Source of the DNA: an uncultured Lactobacillus sp.
GTDB taxonomy: Bacteria > Bacillota > Bacilli > Lactobacillales > Lactobacillaceae
DNA length: 39,068 nt
Assembly (NCBI RefSeq): GCF_948948975.1
Contig: NZ_CARBVX010000019.1
Location: forward strand, 1-39,068
Direction: 5' to 3'
Both the position numbers and the translations under genes were made by a program. Each line of letters opens with the position of its first letter. Positions within the stretch are counted from its first letter, which is position 1. The notes under the pieces were generated by a model. The model made no database searches. It was not told the origin of the DNA and saw only the letters and a list, made by a program, of their open reading frames with translations. Below, in pieces: positions 8,158-17,005 of this stretch.

Positions 8158-9111
8158 TGAAGGTGATTTTATTAAATTTTCTATGAGGTCATTACATATT
8201 CCTCTTACCTTAAAATAATCCTTAACTGGATAATTAGACTGAACCACTAATACATCCCGTGTATCGTTTGAGACGCGATAGTAAGTTGTATATCCATCAC
8301 CAGAACCATTTGAAGAATGAAAATCAGGAAAATTATAGAAACCCGCATTATATTTAGCAGGATCAGATGGAGCATAAACTTTTTTTACTGATGAAGGTTT
8401 TATTATCTCCCCATTTAAAATTGCACTCATAGCCCGACATAAGTCTTTGTTTGACATTACCAAGCTTCCAGCACCTAAGTCTCCATGTACTTTATCTACT
8501 ACAACACTATGTGGTACTAAGTAACCCTGAGAATTTTTAGTGTATGGTACCGCAACCTTAATACGTTTATTTTTAGGTATATCCCAATAAAATTCTGTTT
8601 CAGATAGACCTAACTTTTTAATATAGGTCTCTTTCACCAGATTTTCATAAGATCGATGCGTTACTTTTTCTAAAATACCTGATAATAAAATATAGTTACT
8701 TGATGAGTAAAAACGTTGGTTATACTGTTTCTTATTAAAAACTATATTATGCTTAATATCATATTTAATTCCAGCTTGATTGTTTTTAAAGACTGGCGTT
8801 CCATAACTCGATTCATCTTTTCCTTGTAATCCTGCTTCCATAGTTAAAAGCTGCCTAATCGTAATCTGATTAGCATGAGGGACTTGAGGATAAAACTTCG
8901 ATAGTTTGTCATTAAGTTTGAGCTTTTTCTGCTCAACTTGTTTCATAACTAGAGCACCAGTAAAAACCTTATTAACTGAATTAATGAAAAAAGCTGTTTT
9001 AGGTGTATTGTGTTCTTTTTTGCTTATGTTTGCAAAGCCGGTAGACTCGTTAAGAATTACTTTATTATTCTTAATCGCCAGGACATTGCCTGTAATGTCT
9101 GCTTGTGCTAG
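8155..9111 (-). CDS. Beta-lactamase-family serine hydrolase domain in the -1 frame after dltD
   Basis: An open frame of 318 codons. Serine beta-lactamase/penicillin-binding-type motifs appear in order: SVNK (SxxK, catalytic Ser and Lys, about residue 45), YSSSN (YxN-like) and HSSNGSGDGY (HxG-like). The first in-frame ATG (8946) lies after SxxK, so a protein starting there would have no active site. Upstream of SxxK there is no ATG, GTG or TTG in this frame, no obvious ribosome binding site and no signal peptide. The frame joins dltD exactly by a -1 shift at a slippery A_AAA_AAC. A fusion of about 751 residues would place the domain outside the cell on the DltD anchor. FmtA, a D-Ala esterase on teichoic acids, belongs to the same superfamily. 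Otherwise this is a truncated pseudogene or a homopolymer indel. Confidence 0.65.
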   Translation of the reverse strand, partial: LAQADITGNVLAIKNNKVILNESTGFANISKKEHNTPKTAFFINSVNKVFTGALVMKQVEQKKLKLNDKLSKFYPQVPHANQITIRQLLTMEAGLQGKDESSYGTPVFKNNQAGIKYDIKHNIVFNKKQYNQRFYSSSNYILLSGILEKVTHRSYENLVKETYIKKLGLSETEFYWDIPKNKRIKVAVPYTKNSQGYLVPHSVVVDKVHGDLGAGSLVMSNKDLCRAMSAILNGEIIKPSSVKKVYAPSDPAKYNAGFYNFPDFHSSNGSGDGYTTYYRVSNDTRDVLVVQSNYPVKDYFKVRGICNDLIENLIKSPS

Positions 9112-9117
9112 TTTTTT
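9079..9117 (-). other. Candidate -1 programmed ribosomal frameshift site at the end of dltD
   Basis: In the dltD frame the message reads ATA AAA AAA AAC TAG. The last bases are the canonical heptamer A_AAA_AAC (9111-9117), within a run of nine A's, directly followed by the stop. After a 9-nt spacer comes a hairpin: CAGACATT pairs with AATGTCCTG (9079-9101), 8 bp with one bulged C and a 6-nt loop. A -1 slip gives CTA GCA CAA, exactly the serine-hydrolase frame. Transcript slippage on the A9 run could do the same. Confidence 0.5.
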
Positions 9118-10409
9118 TTTATTTCTGCTGCTGCCTTGCTTTTGATATCAGGCATCTTTACGTTAGTCTTGTTGCCCCATGCCTTAGTAAAGTAATAACT
9201 ATTTAGCTTATAGTTAACTGGATGATTCTTTTCTTCCATAAATGGTTTCACATATTGATCCACCTTTAACCATCCATTCCAACCAAGGTGAATAGTGTCT
9301 TCCATGAAGAATTTCTTTCCACCATCTTTTGATAAATCAGCAATATTATTAAAGCCTTGGGAGGTAAGCTGCTTGGTAATCTTAGCAACACATTCTTGAT
9401 ACATTGTTTGAGATAACCCAGTGTACTTAGCCCACTTTTCATTAACTGGTGGAATAATGAACAACACATTAACATGTTCATGCGCAAGTTCATTCAATAC
9501 CAATTCAAAGTCTGCATATTCTGGTGACTGAGTATAATCAAAGTCCTTCTGAGAATTCTTTAAGTGCTTTAAGTTCTTATTGTTTAACTTTTTATCAAAG
9601 AAACCGTTAGAAATACCAAACTTATTGTTTGTTGTTCCCTGTTGTCCCTGTTCATTAGCAAATTGACGCAAGTTATCATAGGCATAAGTACCTGGCAGTT
9701 TATTTGCTTCTTTTTGAATTTTAGGAATATTATTAGTCATCCCAATAGATGAGAAGAAATTATCTTCGTTAGCTAATATTTGACGTCTAGCCTTCAAGTA
9801 TAAAGTCTGATATTTAGACAATTTTTGTCCTGAAGCTAAAGTCATTAATGCATACTTTGTTGTTTCACTAGCAGCTCCAGCTGGCATAGCTAGTAAGCGC
9901 CGGGCAGCATAACGAGTCGCTACGCTATCCTTAGCAGTCAAAATCCAATCAACTGCTTGAAGTTGGGAGAAATACATCCCAAATGCAGCTGGATTTTGTC
10001 CCTGCTTAGTAAACCACTGTGGAGAAATAATAAATACAGCTTTTTTATTAGAAAGCTGATCTACTGTTTCTTGCATAGTGAAAAAGTGAGTTAAGGATTG
10101 ACTTCCCGGTCCCCCCAGTAAGAAAGGTCGATAATTTCTTTTGTATTTATAAGCTAAGACACTTGGGTGCAAGGCATCCATTCTTGATAATTCACTAGAC
10201 CCATAGAATGGAACATAGTTTTTTTCAAAAGCAGCTTGCTTAATCGATTGTCCTTTAAAAACAGTTTGAGATTGTGAAACTGAAGCTTTAAATAGAGCAT
10301 TATCTGACTTTTCACCATTTTGCCATGGAATCAAAAATAAGATTATTAACAAAATGAACGCACAGAGAACTGGGCCGAAAATCTGCCACAGTTTGCGTTT
10401 ATTACTCAT
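9108..10409 (-). CDS. dltD: D-alanyl-lipoteichoic acid biosynthesis protein DltD
   Basis: 433 residues with one N-terminal membrane anchor (about 10-29) and an extracellular SGNH/GDSL-like domain. The catalytic serine is in FYGSSEL (about 68-74), and the Asp/His pair is in [11 protein letters not shown] near residue 370. DltD acts with DltB in the last steps of moving D-alanine to teichoic acid. It is the last full gene of the operon, and its ATG overlaps the 3' end of dltC by 8 nt, so translation is coupled. It ends in a lysine-rich tail encoded by an A9 run, where the serine-hydrolase frame begins. Confidence 0.93.
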   Translation of the reverse strand: MSNKRKLWQIFGPVLCAFILLIILFLIPWQNGEKSDNALFKASVSQSQTVFKGQSIKQAAFEKNYVPFYGSSELSRMDALHPSVLAYKYKRNYRPFLLGGPGSQSLTHFFTMQETVDQLSNKKAVFIISPQWFTKQGQNPAAFGMYFSQLQAVDWILTAKDSVATRYAARRLLAMPAGAASETTKYALMTLASGQKLSKYQTLYLKARRQILANEDNFFSSIGMTNNIPKIQKEANKLPGTYAYDNLRQFANEQGQQGTTNNKFGISNGFFDKKLNNKNLKHLKNSQKDFDYTQSPEYADFELVLNELAHEHVNVLFIIPPVNEKWAKYTGLSQTMYQECVAKITKQLTSQGFNNIADLSKDGGKKFFMEDTIHLGWNGWLKVDQYVKPFMEEKNHPVNYKLNSYYFTKAWGNKTNVKMPDIKSKAAAEIKKN

Positions 10410-10641
10410 TTCTTAAGCTTTCTACCTTTGCAATGATTTTGTTTGGAGTATCCCAATCTTCACGGTGAAATTCTGATACTGGTGCAGTTACATCACACTT
10501 ATCTTGTAATTCAAGTAACATTTGAACAGTTGCCATGGAATCTAACAAACCATTTTCAAAAATGTTTTCATCCATTTGATCACTTAAATCTTCACCAGTT
10601 AATTCATTTAAAATATCTAAAACAGCTTGCTTTGTATCCAT
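10402..10641 (-). CDS. dltC: D-alanyl carrier protein DltC
   Basis: 79-residue acyl-carrier-like protein. The phosphopantetheine attachment serine is in GLLDSMATV (about residues 31-39), the DSM motif of DltC. DltA loads it with D-alanine as a thioester and it hands this to the membrane step at DltB. The length is typical. It lies 29 bp after dltB and overlaps dltD. Confidence 0.95.
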   Translation of the reverse strand: MDTKQAVLDILNELTGEDLSDQMDENIFENGLLDSMATVQMLLELQDKCDVTAPVSEFHREDWDTPNKIIAKVESLRNE

Positions 10642-10670
10642 AATAAGAAAATCCTTTCAAAAATAATAAA

Positions 10671-11894
10671 CTACTTCCAGCCAAACCATAATGTACTCAA
10701 GAAACCTGAGAAAATTAGGAAACTGAAACAAACAACATTAAATGTTAAGAAAATCGCAAACCACTTTGTAAATTTATTATGTGGAATTTGCTTACGGTGC
10801 TTGCGCTTAAATCTTAACCAAATATCATTAATGATAATTGCCAAAGCATGGTAAATACCATATACGATATAGTACCACGTTAAGCCGTGCCAGAAACCCA
10901 TAATTAAGAAATCTACAAAATATGCTAATTGCGATAATCTGATTCTATTTTTCACCAATTTATGCTTCATTGCAAAGAATGTAAAACGCATAAAGATAAA
11001 ATCACGGAACCAGAAAGATAGGGTCATATGCCATCTATTCCAGAAATCTTTAATGTTTTGAGAAATAAATGGTTTATTAAAGTTCATAGGAGTTCTAATT
11101 CCCATAAAATATGACGTACCGACAGCAAATAAAGAGTATCCTGCAAAGTCAAAGAATAAGTACATACTGTAGCAGTACATATAACCAAGAAGGGCCCAAG
11201 ATAAGCGCAACCCACCATTAGCTTGCCCATAAAAAAGTGCATCTTTAGCTAACTGAGGAAGCCATAAGGTACCAAATATATACCCAATAATGAATTTATA
11301 TAGGAATCCTTGAAAAATATATCTTGTACCAAACTTCAAATTTTCAATATACTTATCTCTTTCAGGAGCCTTATCGTAATCTTCCTTAAATCTTCGATAA
11401 CGGTCAATAGGACCTGAAGAAATGGTTGGGAAGAAGAGTAAAAATCTTGCGTAAGTAACTGGATCAACTTTTTTAATAGTTTTATCGCGAAGTTCCATAA
11501 TAACTTGCACTGTTTTAAAAGTTAAATAGGAAATTCCGAAAAATCCAATCAAATCAGCAGTTTTATTTGGCACTAATGGTGCAATTTTTACTGCTGCTAG
11601 TGGCAAAATTGCTAGGATAACTGCTAAACAAAAAACAGAGGTCTTATTCTTTCCAGAATTAACATATTTTTGATAAGCAAAAGTAACTATAAATTGGAAA
11701 ATGACATATCCAATTAATTGAACTCCTTGTATCCAGTCTTTACCATTAAACATTAAAAACAAGAATAGTAAGGAAACGAAAGCTTCGTATGTTTTAAAGC
11801 GCCGTCCATGATATAAACCAATGATTAATGGCAAAAGCGCAATAAAAAGAATAACAAAGTAACGCGGATTACTATATGGTTGAATATTGATCAC
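10671..11894 (-). CDS. dltB: D-alanyl transfer protein DltB (MBOAT)
   Basis: 407-residue polytopic membrane protein of the membrane-bound O-acyltransferase family. The MBOAT hallmark histidine is in MGFWHGLTWYY, and the segment DFWNRWHMTLSFWFRDF is characteristic of the family. It transfers D-alanine from DltC across the membrane towards lipoteichoic acid with DltX and DltD. The start overlaps the dltA stop by 4 nt, the usual sign of coupled translation. Confidence 0.95.
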   Translation of the reverse strand: MINIQPYSNPRYFVILFIALLPLIIGLYHGRRFKTYEAFVSLLFLFLMFNGKDWIQGVQLIGYVIFQFIVTFAYQKYVNSGKNKTSVFCLAVILAILPLAAVKIAPLVPNKTADLIGFFGISYLTFKTVQVIMELRDKTIKKVDPVTYARFLLFFPTISSGPIDRYRRFKEDYDKAPERDKYIENLKFGTRYIFQGFLYKFIIGYIFGTLWLPQLAKDALFYGQANGGLRLSWALLGYMYCYSMYLFFDFAGYSLFAVGTSYFMGIRTPMNFNKPFISQNIKDFWNRWHMTLSFWFRDFIFMRFTFFAMKHKLVKNRIRLSQLAYFVDFLIMGFWHGLTWYYIVYGIYHALAIIINDIWLRFKRKHRKQIPHNKFTKWFAIFLTFNVVCFSFLIFSGFLSTLWFGWK

Positions 11895-13399
11895 GCGTTA
11901 TTTACCTCCTTAATTACTTGTTTAATATCTACTTTACCGTTTTGAGAGATTGGCATTTCATCACGGTAGATAAAACGTTGAGGAAGCATATATGGCATAA
12001 TATCTTGACTTAATGATTCGCGTAATTTCTTAGTTAGTTCAGCATCAGTATACTTCTCACGTACACCGTCTGCTAATTCTACTACAGCAACTAGTTGTTG
12101 AACTTTATGATCCTTATTGTATTTTGGAGCAACAACGCCATAACGCACTAATGGATTCTTAGCAAGATAGAAGTTAATTTCTTCAAGTTCAATTCGATAA
12201 CCATTAAATTTAACCTGAAAATCAATTCTTCCACGGTAGAAAAGCATGTCGCCATCTAAAAATCCTAAGTCACCAGTACGATAACTTCCATGTTCACTTT
12301 CTTTAAAGAAAGCAGCCTCAGTCTTTTCTGGATTATTTAAGTATCCTTTAGAAACACTTGGACCTTCAATAACAACTTCGCCTTGGTTATCTTCTTCACC
12401 CTTGGAAGTATCAATTGAAATCTTTGTGTCATCTTTAGAAACACCAATTGGCAAGCGATCATACTTATTTAAAATTTCATCAGTAATTTCCACCTGAGTA
12501 ACAGCTACAGTTGTTTCAGTAGGACCGTAAGTATTAAAGATATGGCTATCTGGGAATTTCATCTTAAGCATTTTTGCTGTTTTATGACTTAACTCTTCAC
12601 CACAGAATAAGAAATGAGTTAATTCTGGATGATGCTTAGCATCAAAAGTCGGATCTAAGAAACTCATTTCTACAAATGATGGAGTTGAAACCCAAACATT
12701 GAATCTTAATTGAGGTAGAGTTTTGAAGAGTTGACCAATATTTTCAGTTACATCATGAGGTAAAACTACCAGCTTACCACCTGCAGCTAAAGCAGGATAT
12801 AGACTCATTACAGACAAGTCAAAAGAATATGGTGCTTGCGCTAAAAAACTAGGATGTTCTGGAAGTGAAAAGGCATTTAGCTCCCAGTTTAAAAAACTAA
12901 GCAGGTTATCATGACTAATTTGTACACCCTTAGGTTTACCAGTTGTTCCTGAGGTAAAGATAATATAAAAATTGTCATCCCCACTTACAAACTTACTTTG
13001 ATCAATTTCTGGATGATTATCAGAAACTTCTTCAGGAGTTAGAACCTTGATATTATCCATTTCAATAGGAAGTTTATCAATTGCAATTACCAAAGGAGCT
13101 TCAGAAACTTCTTGAATCATCAATAAACGTTCGCTATTAGAATAACTAGCAATCGGAATGTAAGCATGTCCTGCTTTAACAGCACCAATAAAACTAGCAA
13201 TCATTTCAAAATTTTGACCACCCCAAATCATTACTGGAGCTTTTTCAGGAAGATCTAGTTCGTTGATCTTAGCTGCATATGCATCTGATCTAGCTTTTAG
13301 ATCTCCATAAGTATTAGTTTCGCCAAGATAATCATAAGCAATCCGTTGTGGATCTTCAGTAGCAATTTGATCGATTGTCTTGATTACATCTTTAATCAT
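11891..13399 (-). CDS. dltA: D-alanine--D-alanyl carrier protein ligase DltA
   Basis: 502-residue adenylating enzyme of the ANL superfamily. The P-loop-like motif IIFTSGTTGKPKGVQ, the FNTYGPTETT motif, YRTGDLG and a C-terminal NGKVDIK catalytic lysine are all present. It activates D-alanine with ATP and loads it onto DltC in the cytoplasm. AGGG lies upstream of the ATG, and dltX precedes it by 20 bp. Confidence 0.96.
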   Translation of the reverse strand: MIKDVIKTIDQIATEDPQRIAYDYLGETNTYGDLKARSDAYAAKINELDLPEKAPVMIWGGQNFEMIASFIGAVKAGHAYIPIASYSNSERLLMIQEVSEAPLVIAIDKLPIEMDNIKVLTPEEVSDNHPEIDQSKFVSGDDNFYIIFTSGTTGKPKGVQISHDNLLSFLNWELNAFSLPEHPSFLAQAPYSFDLSVMSLYPALAAGGKLVVLPHDVTENIGQLFKTLPQLRFNVWVSTPSFVEMSFLDPTFDAKHHPELTHFLFCGEELSHKTAKMLKMKFPDSHIFNTYGPTETTVAVTQVEITDEILNKYDRLPIGVSKDDTKISIDTSKGEEDNQGEVVIEGPSVSKGYLNNPEKTEAAFFKESEHGSYRTGDLGFLDGDMLFYRGRIDFQVKFNGYRIELEEINFYLAKNPLVRYGVVAPKYNKDHKVQQLVAVVELADGVREKYTDAELTKKLRESLSQDIMPYMLPQRFIYRDEMPISQNGKVDIKQVIKEVNNA

Positions 13400-13419
13400 T
13401 TAATGCGACCCTTTCAGTT

Positions 13420-13578
13420 CTAGAAATCTTTATAAATAAATTTTGCAGCCCGAATGCCACTATATGAGTACAAGTAAACTAGCACTACAAGCACTGCAAA
13501 GTAAAAGAGAGTTTTGGCAATAAACAAACCTATCTCTTTTTTCTTTGTATCGCTTTGTTTATCTTTATCTTCTGCCAT
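13420..13578 (-). CDS. dltX: Teichoic acid D-Ala incorporation-associated protein DltX
   Basis: 52 residues, read directly from the minus strand. A charged N-terminus rich in Lys/Asp is followed by one membrane helix (about 16-37) and the conserved C-terminal tail ending FIYKDF. DltX caps dlt operons in Firmicutes, and its C-terminal motif is needed for D-alanylation in the DltB complex. The start is supported by GAGGTG 6 nt upstream. It is the first gene of the operon. Confidence 0.9.
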   Translation of the reverse strand: MAEDKDKQSDTKKKEIGLFIAKTLFYFAVLVVLVYLYSYSGIRAAKFIYKDF

Positions 13579-13606
13579 GCTTACACCTCGTAATCTTTTT
13601 TCTAAA

Positions 13607-13705
13607 TTTTACAACAATGTTATAAAATAGGTTAATAATTTTACTATTTCTTAGAAAAATAGCATGAACTGAAGTAATTATACCAAAAATAGCCATAGTT
13701 ATGGA
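13607..13705 (-). promoter_or_regulatory. dlt operon promoter and leader inverted repeat
   Basis: Minus-strand TGG-TATAAT (TATAAT at 13677-13682) is an extended -10; the -35 is poor. CCATAGTTATGG (13693-13704), a 12-bp imperfect palindrome, sits over the -35 region. In the leader, TTTTACAACA and TGTTATAAAA (13607-13627) form an inverted repeat with 9 of 10 positions matched. Either could be an operator. No strong terminator separates this promoter from the upstream minus-strand genes, so read-through is possible. Confidence 0.55.
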
Positions 13706-13712
13706 TAGTTCA

Positions 13713-14003
13713 CTAGTGTTGGTTACGTTTTCTTTCGATAAAATAACCTACCCCTAAGAAAATTGTCGGTAGAATTGAAACAAATACCAACACTATTAAA
13801 ATAACTCGTAAAAGCCAATCAGTATTTTTCCATCTTTTATCATTAGAAGTCGCAAGAGCATAAGCTGAAAACAAGATAATTGTAATTAAATTTATTAAAA
13901 ACATAATGTTGTGTGTATATTGATACAAGACCAAAACACTACTACCAGATATCAAACCACTCCAGCCAGCTAGTCGTACCCAAAAAGATATTTTCTTAAT
14001 CAT
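13713..14003 (-). CDS. Small membrane protein of unknown function
   Basis: 96 residues with three hydrophobic segments (about 8-28, 33-50 and 64-88) and a basic C-terminal tail. I do not recognise the family. It starts 2 bp after the stop of the exported propeller-like protein, so the two form an operon that ends just before the dlt promoter. A role in the envelope is suggested only by position. Confidence 0.6.
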   Translation of the reverse strand: MIKKISFWVRLAGWSGLISGSSVLVLYQYTHNIMFLINLITIILFSAYALATSNDKRWKNTDWLLRVILIVLVFVSILPTIFLGVGYFIERKRNQH

Positions 14004-14005
14004 TT

Positions 14006-15157
14006 TTAACCCCCTAATAAGGCATTTATATTCGCCGATAAGATTCGGTCAACAATCATTATTTGATCACGTGCATATGCTTTTGATCCGGATTCAAATA
14101 ACATCAATAGCTGTCCATCCTGAACATAAATTTGTTCTAAATATGGCGGCATAATAACAACTTTTCCCGCATTTCCTTCATCTAAGTTATTCAAAGCTGA
14201 AATTGGGAAAAAATACAACTTAGAATCTTTGCTTCCATAGGATTGACTTAAAATAATCCAATTCTGATAAAATGCAATTCCTTGAATCTGTCGGTCCATT
14301 GAAGCACTTCCTGAACCTAAGGCCCAAGATACTTGGCCTGTTACTGCCTTAATTTGATCGCTAGTAATTGTCCCCTTAAAGTCTCCTGAACGAGCAATCG
14401 GATAGCTAGCAATTTGTCCTTGGCCGTCAGTATTAAAAAAGCCAACGAATAGTTGATTATCATAATAAGTTACACAAGATGCTCTTTCAATTGTTGGTAA
14501 AGAAATCACATTATCATACTTGATAGGTTGCTTTTTCTTATTATAGCTATATTTTTCTAATTTCTTTAACGAAAAAGACATTAGTGCAGATGTATCATCT
14601 TGACTACCCGTTACCCAAATATTTTTAGCAATTGGATCATAAGCAACTCCTCCTAAATGAGGTGCTCCCGGAACTTGAATAGTCTTTAAATATTTGCCCG
14701 TTTTTTTATCTAAACAATAAATGACTGAGCGATGCTTATGAGTTGAATCATAAGCCGAAATTAATAAATATTTTCCCGCTACAGTTAGTCCTTGTGGCGT
14801 CATTGAATCTGCATCAGTAATCTTCTTTTTATTAAAATCATAACTCGGCGTTACAACTTGGCCTGGTATTACGACGCTACTTCCAATCTTACTTGCACGT
14901 GGAGTTTCATAAGCTGCACTATAAACATCAGGATATTTTTCATTTAATTGTTTTTTAAAATAGGCCAAATTATGATGTCCAGGACTAATACTCGTTCCAT
15001 CTTTTGCCTTTTCTACATCAGGTCTAGAAGTAAAAGTAGCTTTTGCTTGTTCTCGTTTTTGATATTGCTGGTACCCATAGTAGCCTCCGTATGCTGCTCC
15101 AGCAGCAATGCCGAGAATCAAAACCAACTTAAATAGAATCTTTAAAAATTTCTTCAT
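14006..15157 (-). CDS. Exported beta-propeller-like protein
   Basis: 383 residues with an N-terminal signal anchor (about 8-25) that includes a glycine/alanine/tyrosine-rich stretch. The remainder is rich in beta-strand repeats with aromatic and GxxYD-like turns (TPQGLTVAGKYLLISAYD, LGGVAYDPIAKNIWVTG, QGIAFYQNWIILSQSYG), the look of a beta-propeller of the YncE/quinoprotein kind. No catalytic motif is seen. AGGGAAAG lies before the start. It is transcribed towards dlt with the small membrane protein, so it may act at the cell surface. Confidence 0.65.
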   Translation of the reverse strand: MKKFLKILFKLVLILGIAAGAAYGGYYGYQQYQKREQAKATFTSRPDVEKAKDGTSISPGHHNLAYFKKQLNEKYPDVYSAAYETPRASKIGSSVVIPGQVVTPSYDFNKKKITDADSMTPQGLTVAGKYLLISAYDSTHKHRSVIYCLDKKTGKYLKTIQVPGAPHLGGVAYDPIAKNIWVTGSQDDTSALMSFSLKKLEKYSYNKKKQPIKYDNVISLPTIERASCVTYYDNQLFVGFFNTDGQGQIASYPIARSGDFKGTITSDQIKAVTGQVSWALGSGSASMDRQIQGIAFYQNWIILSQSYGSKDSKLYFFPISALNNLDEGNAGKVVIMPPYLEQIYVQDGQLLMLFESGSKAYARDQIMIVDRILSANINALLGG

Positions 15158-15283
15158 TAGCTTTCCCTACCTAATAAATAATTTTCTCAATTCGATATTA
15201 TACCTGAATCGTCTTCCAACTACCGAAAATTAAAAATAAGCAGCTATCTTATATTTCTTTCGATTTTGTACTATAATATATAA

Positions 15284-15450
15284 ATTGTAGTAGTGGATTA
15301 CTTATGATCCATTGCTATTAGCATTAACATCCAACTTTTTATTTTCATTCTTACTCCTCCAAGTAGATTGAATAATAACAAGATCAGCCTAAAGCTGATT
15401 ATCTATCTTTGAAGAGACCTATGCACTTCCCAGTATAGGTCTTTTCTTTT
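15284..15450 (+). ncRNA. Small RNA or type I toxin/antitoxin-like locus, copy 1
   Basis: A -10-like TATAAT (15272-15277) or TATAAA (15279-15284) precedes a 10-bp hairpin (15289-15298 with 15307-15316, two G-U pairs). Next come a 61-base core (15314-15374), a hairpin GATCAGC/GCTGATT (about 15382-15400), and a terminator with stem AGACCTAT/ATAGGTCT whose loop holds CACTTCCCAG. The core carries the anti-Shine-Dalgarno string ACTCCTCCAAG. Read on the minus strand, the same core is a strong TTGGAGGAG and an ATG opening a 16-codon frame, so a toxin/antisense pair is the alternative. The rest of the 15158-15501 gap shows nothing else. Confidence 0.5.
15314..15374. repeat. 61-bp repeat core, copy 1
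   Basis: Identical base for base to 20376-20436 and 5.06 kb away from it. It begins GCTATTAGCATTAAC and ends AGTAGATTGAATA. The flanking hairpin arms differ in sequence but keep most pairing. Confidence 0.95.
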
Positions 15451-15465
15451 GCGATAAAACAAAAA
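15407..15465. repeat. 59-bp direct repeat, left end of the beta-glucoside cassette
   Basis: Matches 19338-19396 with one mismatch (G at 15414, A in the other copy). It contains the terminator with loop CACTTCCCAG and the tail TTTTGCGATAAAACAAAAA. Confidence 0.95.
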
Positions 15466-15494
15466 CCGTATCAGAAAGATACGGTTTTATATTT
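15461..15494 (-). terminator. Terminator of the EIIC gene
   Basis: Perfect stem AAAACCGTATC / GATACGGTTTT with a 5-nt loop, T-rich on the minus strand (GGTTTTTGTTTT). Confidence 0.85.
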
Positions 15495-15501
15495 AATAGA
15501 A

Positions 15502-16833
15502 TTATTTAGCCTTTAATGCTTCCTGTTCTTGCATGTACAAAACAGTGTCATACTTTCTAGCAAATGGAAGATAGATAAGGAAACTAATGATTAAAATAAT
15601 CGCTTGCCAAACAGCGACTTTCCATCCTCCAATTAAGAATCCAGAAATAACCGGTGGCGTTGTCCATGGAACTTGAACACCATTTAGATATGGTAAGATT
15701 CCAGCCTTAATTAGTAAGTATGTTGATCCTGCTGATAGAGGTGGCATTAGGAAAAATGGCAAAGCTAAAACTGGGTTTAAAACTAATGGAACACCAAACA
15801 ACACAGGTTCGTTAATATTGAAAATTCCCGGAATCAATGCCAATTTACCAATTCCCTTCATCTGTTGTGACCTAGCAAAGAATGTCATAAAGACAACTAA
15901 TCCTAAAGTCATTCCAGCACCCGTTACAGTTGAAAATTGGTCAAATAAACCTTGGATAACAATATGACCGCCGTGAGCAGCATCTACATAACCATATTTT
16001 TTAAAAATTTCTGCATTTTGTAAGGCGTTTGCACTCAAGATTGGTCCCACAATTCCACCAACCAAGGTTGATCCATGAACACCAAAGAACCAGAAAAATG
16101 GTACTAAGATAGTCATTACTAAAATCCCGCCAAAGGAATCAGACAAACCTTGAAGTGGAGTTTGAATAGTATGGTAGATCCACTCAGTCATTGTGGTGCC
16201 AGCTAATTTATCGAATCCAGCATAAACAGCTAACCATAAGCAAGTAAGAACGGCAGCTGGAATTAGAGCAACAAATGAACCAGCTACTGCCGGTGGAACT
16301 TGATCAGGCAATTTGATGGTAATCTTTTTCTTAATAAACCATGAATAAATCCAACCTGTAACCATTCCGATGATAATTGCAGCAATCATTCCTTGACCAC
16401 CAAGCCAAGTACGGTCAATAAAGCCAGTTAACAATGTTGGAGCCTTAGCTGCAGAAATAACAGTTTTACTACCATCCATAACTGGAGTAGTAGGATTCAT
16501 GATAATCAAAAAACCAACAAAAGCAGTCATTCCTGCTGGTAATGGATCAACATGTTCATTTTTAGCCCAAGTATAAGCAATTCCTACTACAGCAAAAATC
16601 GCAACTATCCCAAATGAAGCGCCATATGCTTGATTCCAGAAATGAGTTAATCCTGTTTTATTCATCCAATCTGCAGCTGCAGGAACTGGAAATGAAGCTA
16701 ACAGCAAGAATACTGACCCAACCATAATAAATGGTAACGATAAGAGCATCCCATCTCTTAGGGCCTGAATAGCTTTCGTATTCACAAACTTCATTACTGG
16801 GGGCAATATATATTTATTAACAAAATTTTTCAT
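15502..16833 (-). CDS. PTS cellobiose/beta-glucoside-type EIIC
   Basis: 443-residue membrane permease of the lactose/cellobiose PTS family. The sugar-contact motifs are intact: FGVHGSTLVGG (histidine) and NINEPVLFGVPLVLNP (glutamate). About 10 hydrophobic segments and the length fit CelB. It imports and phosphorylates beta-glucosides using EIIA and EIIB supplied from elsewhere, since none is nearby. It is divergent from the RpiR regulator and belongs with the 6-phospho-beta-glucosidase. Its promoter carries a partial cre-like box, so catabolite control by CcpA is possible. Confidence 0.9.
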   Translation of the reverse strand: MKNFVNKYILPPVMKFVNTKAIQALRDGMLLSLPFIMVGSVFLLLASFPVPAAADWMNKTGLTHFWNQAYGASFGIVAIFAVVGIAYTWAKNEHVDPLPAGMTAFVGFLIIMNPTTPVMDGSKTVISAAKAPTLLTGFIDRTWLGGQGMIAAIIIGMVTGWIYSWFIKKKITIKLPDQVPPAVAGSFVALIPAAVLTCLWLAVYAGFDKLAGTTMTEWIYHTIQTPLQGLSDSFGGILVMTILVPFFWFFGVHGSTLVGGIVGPILSANALQNAEIFKKYGYVDAAHGGHIVIQGLFDQFSTVTGAGMTLGLVVFMTFFARSQQMKGIGKLALIPGIFNINEPVLFGVPLVLNPVLALPFFLMPPLSAGSTYLLIKAGILPYLNGVQVPWTTPPVISGFLIGGWKVAVWQAIILIISFLIYLPFARKYDTVLYMQEQEALKAK

Positions 16834-16870
16834 AATTATTCCCTCTAAACTAAATTCATTTTACATTTTT

Positions 16871-16899
16871 ATTCTATGTAAGCGCCTCCCAGTTAGCAA
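16871..16899 (-). promoter_or_regulatory. EIIC promoter with cre-like spacer
   Basis: Minus-strand -35 TTGCTA (16894-16899) and -10 TAGAAT (16871-16876) lie 17 bp apart. The spacer holds GGGAGGCGCTTACA, whose right half (GCGCTTACA) matches the CcpA cre consensus while the left half does not. Confidence 0.55.
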
Positions 16900-16941
16900 T
16901 ATCTTATCCATTCTTAGGCATAAAACAAGCAATTAGATTTT

Positions 16942-16981
16942 TGTTCCTCACATGGAACATAGTGTTCTCATATAGTAAAAT
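16942..16981 (+). promoter_or_regulatory. RpiR-family operator and rpiR-like gene promoter
   Basis: Three half-sites in a row: TGTTCC-N6-GGAACA-N3-TGTTCT (16942-16968). They overlap a plausible plus-strand promoter with -35 TGGAAC (16953-16958), a 17-bp spacer and -10 TAAAAT (16976-16981). The same GAACA-N3-TGTTC unit recurs at 17735-17747, just after the regulator and before the glucosidase gene. Confidence 0.65.
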
Positions 16982-17005
16982 TTTTTATATTAGGAGGGAA
17001 TAATT

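Noticed and set aside
8155..8946. Serine hydrolase as a normal gene starting at ATG 8946.
   Set aside because: The SxxK catalytic motif lies upstream of that ATG, so such a protein would be inactive; no ribosome binding site was seen before it.
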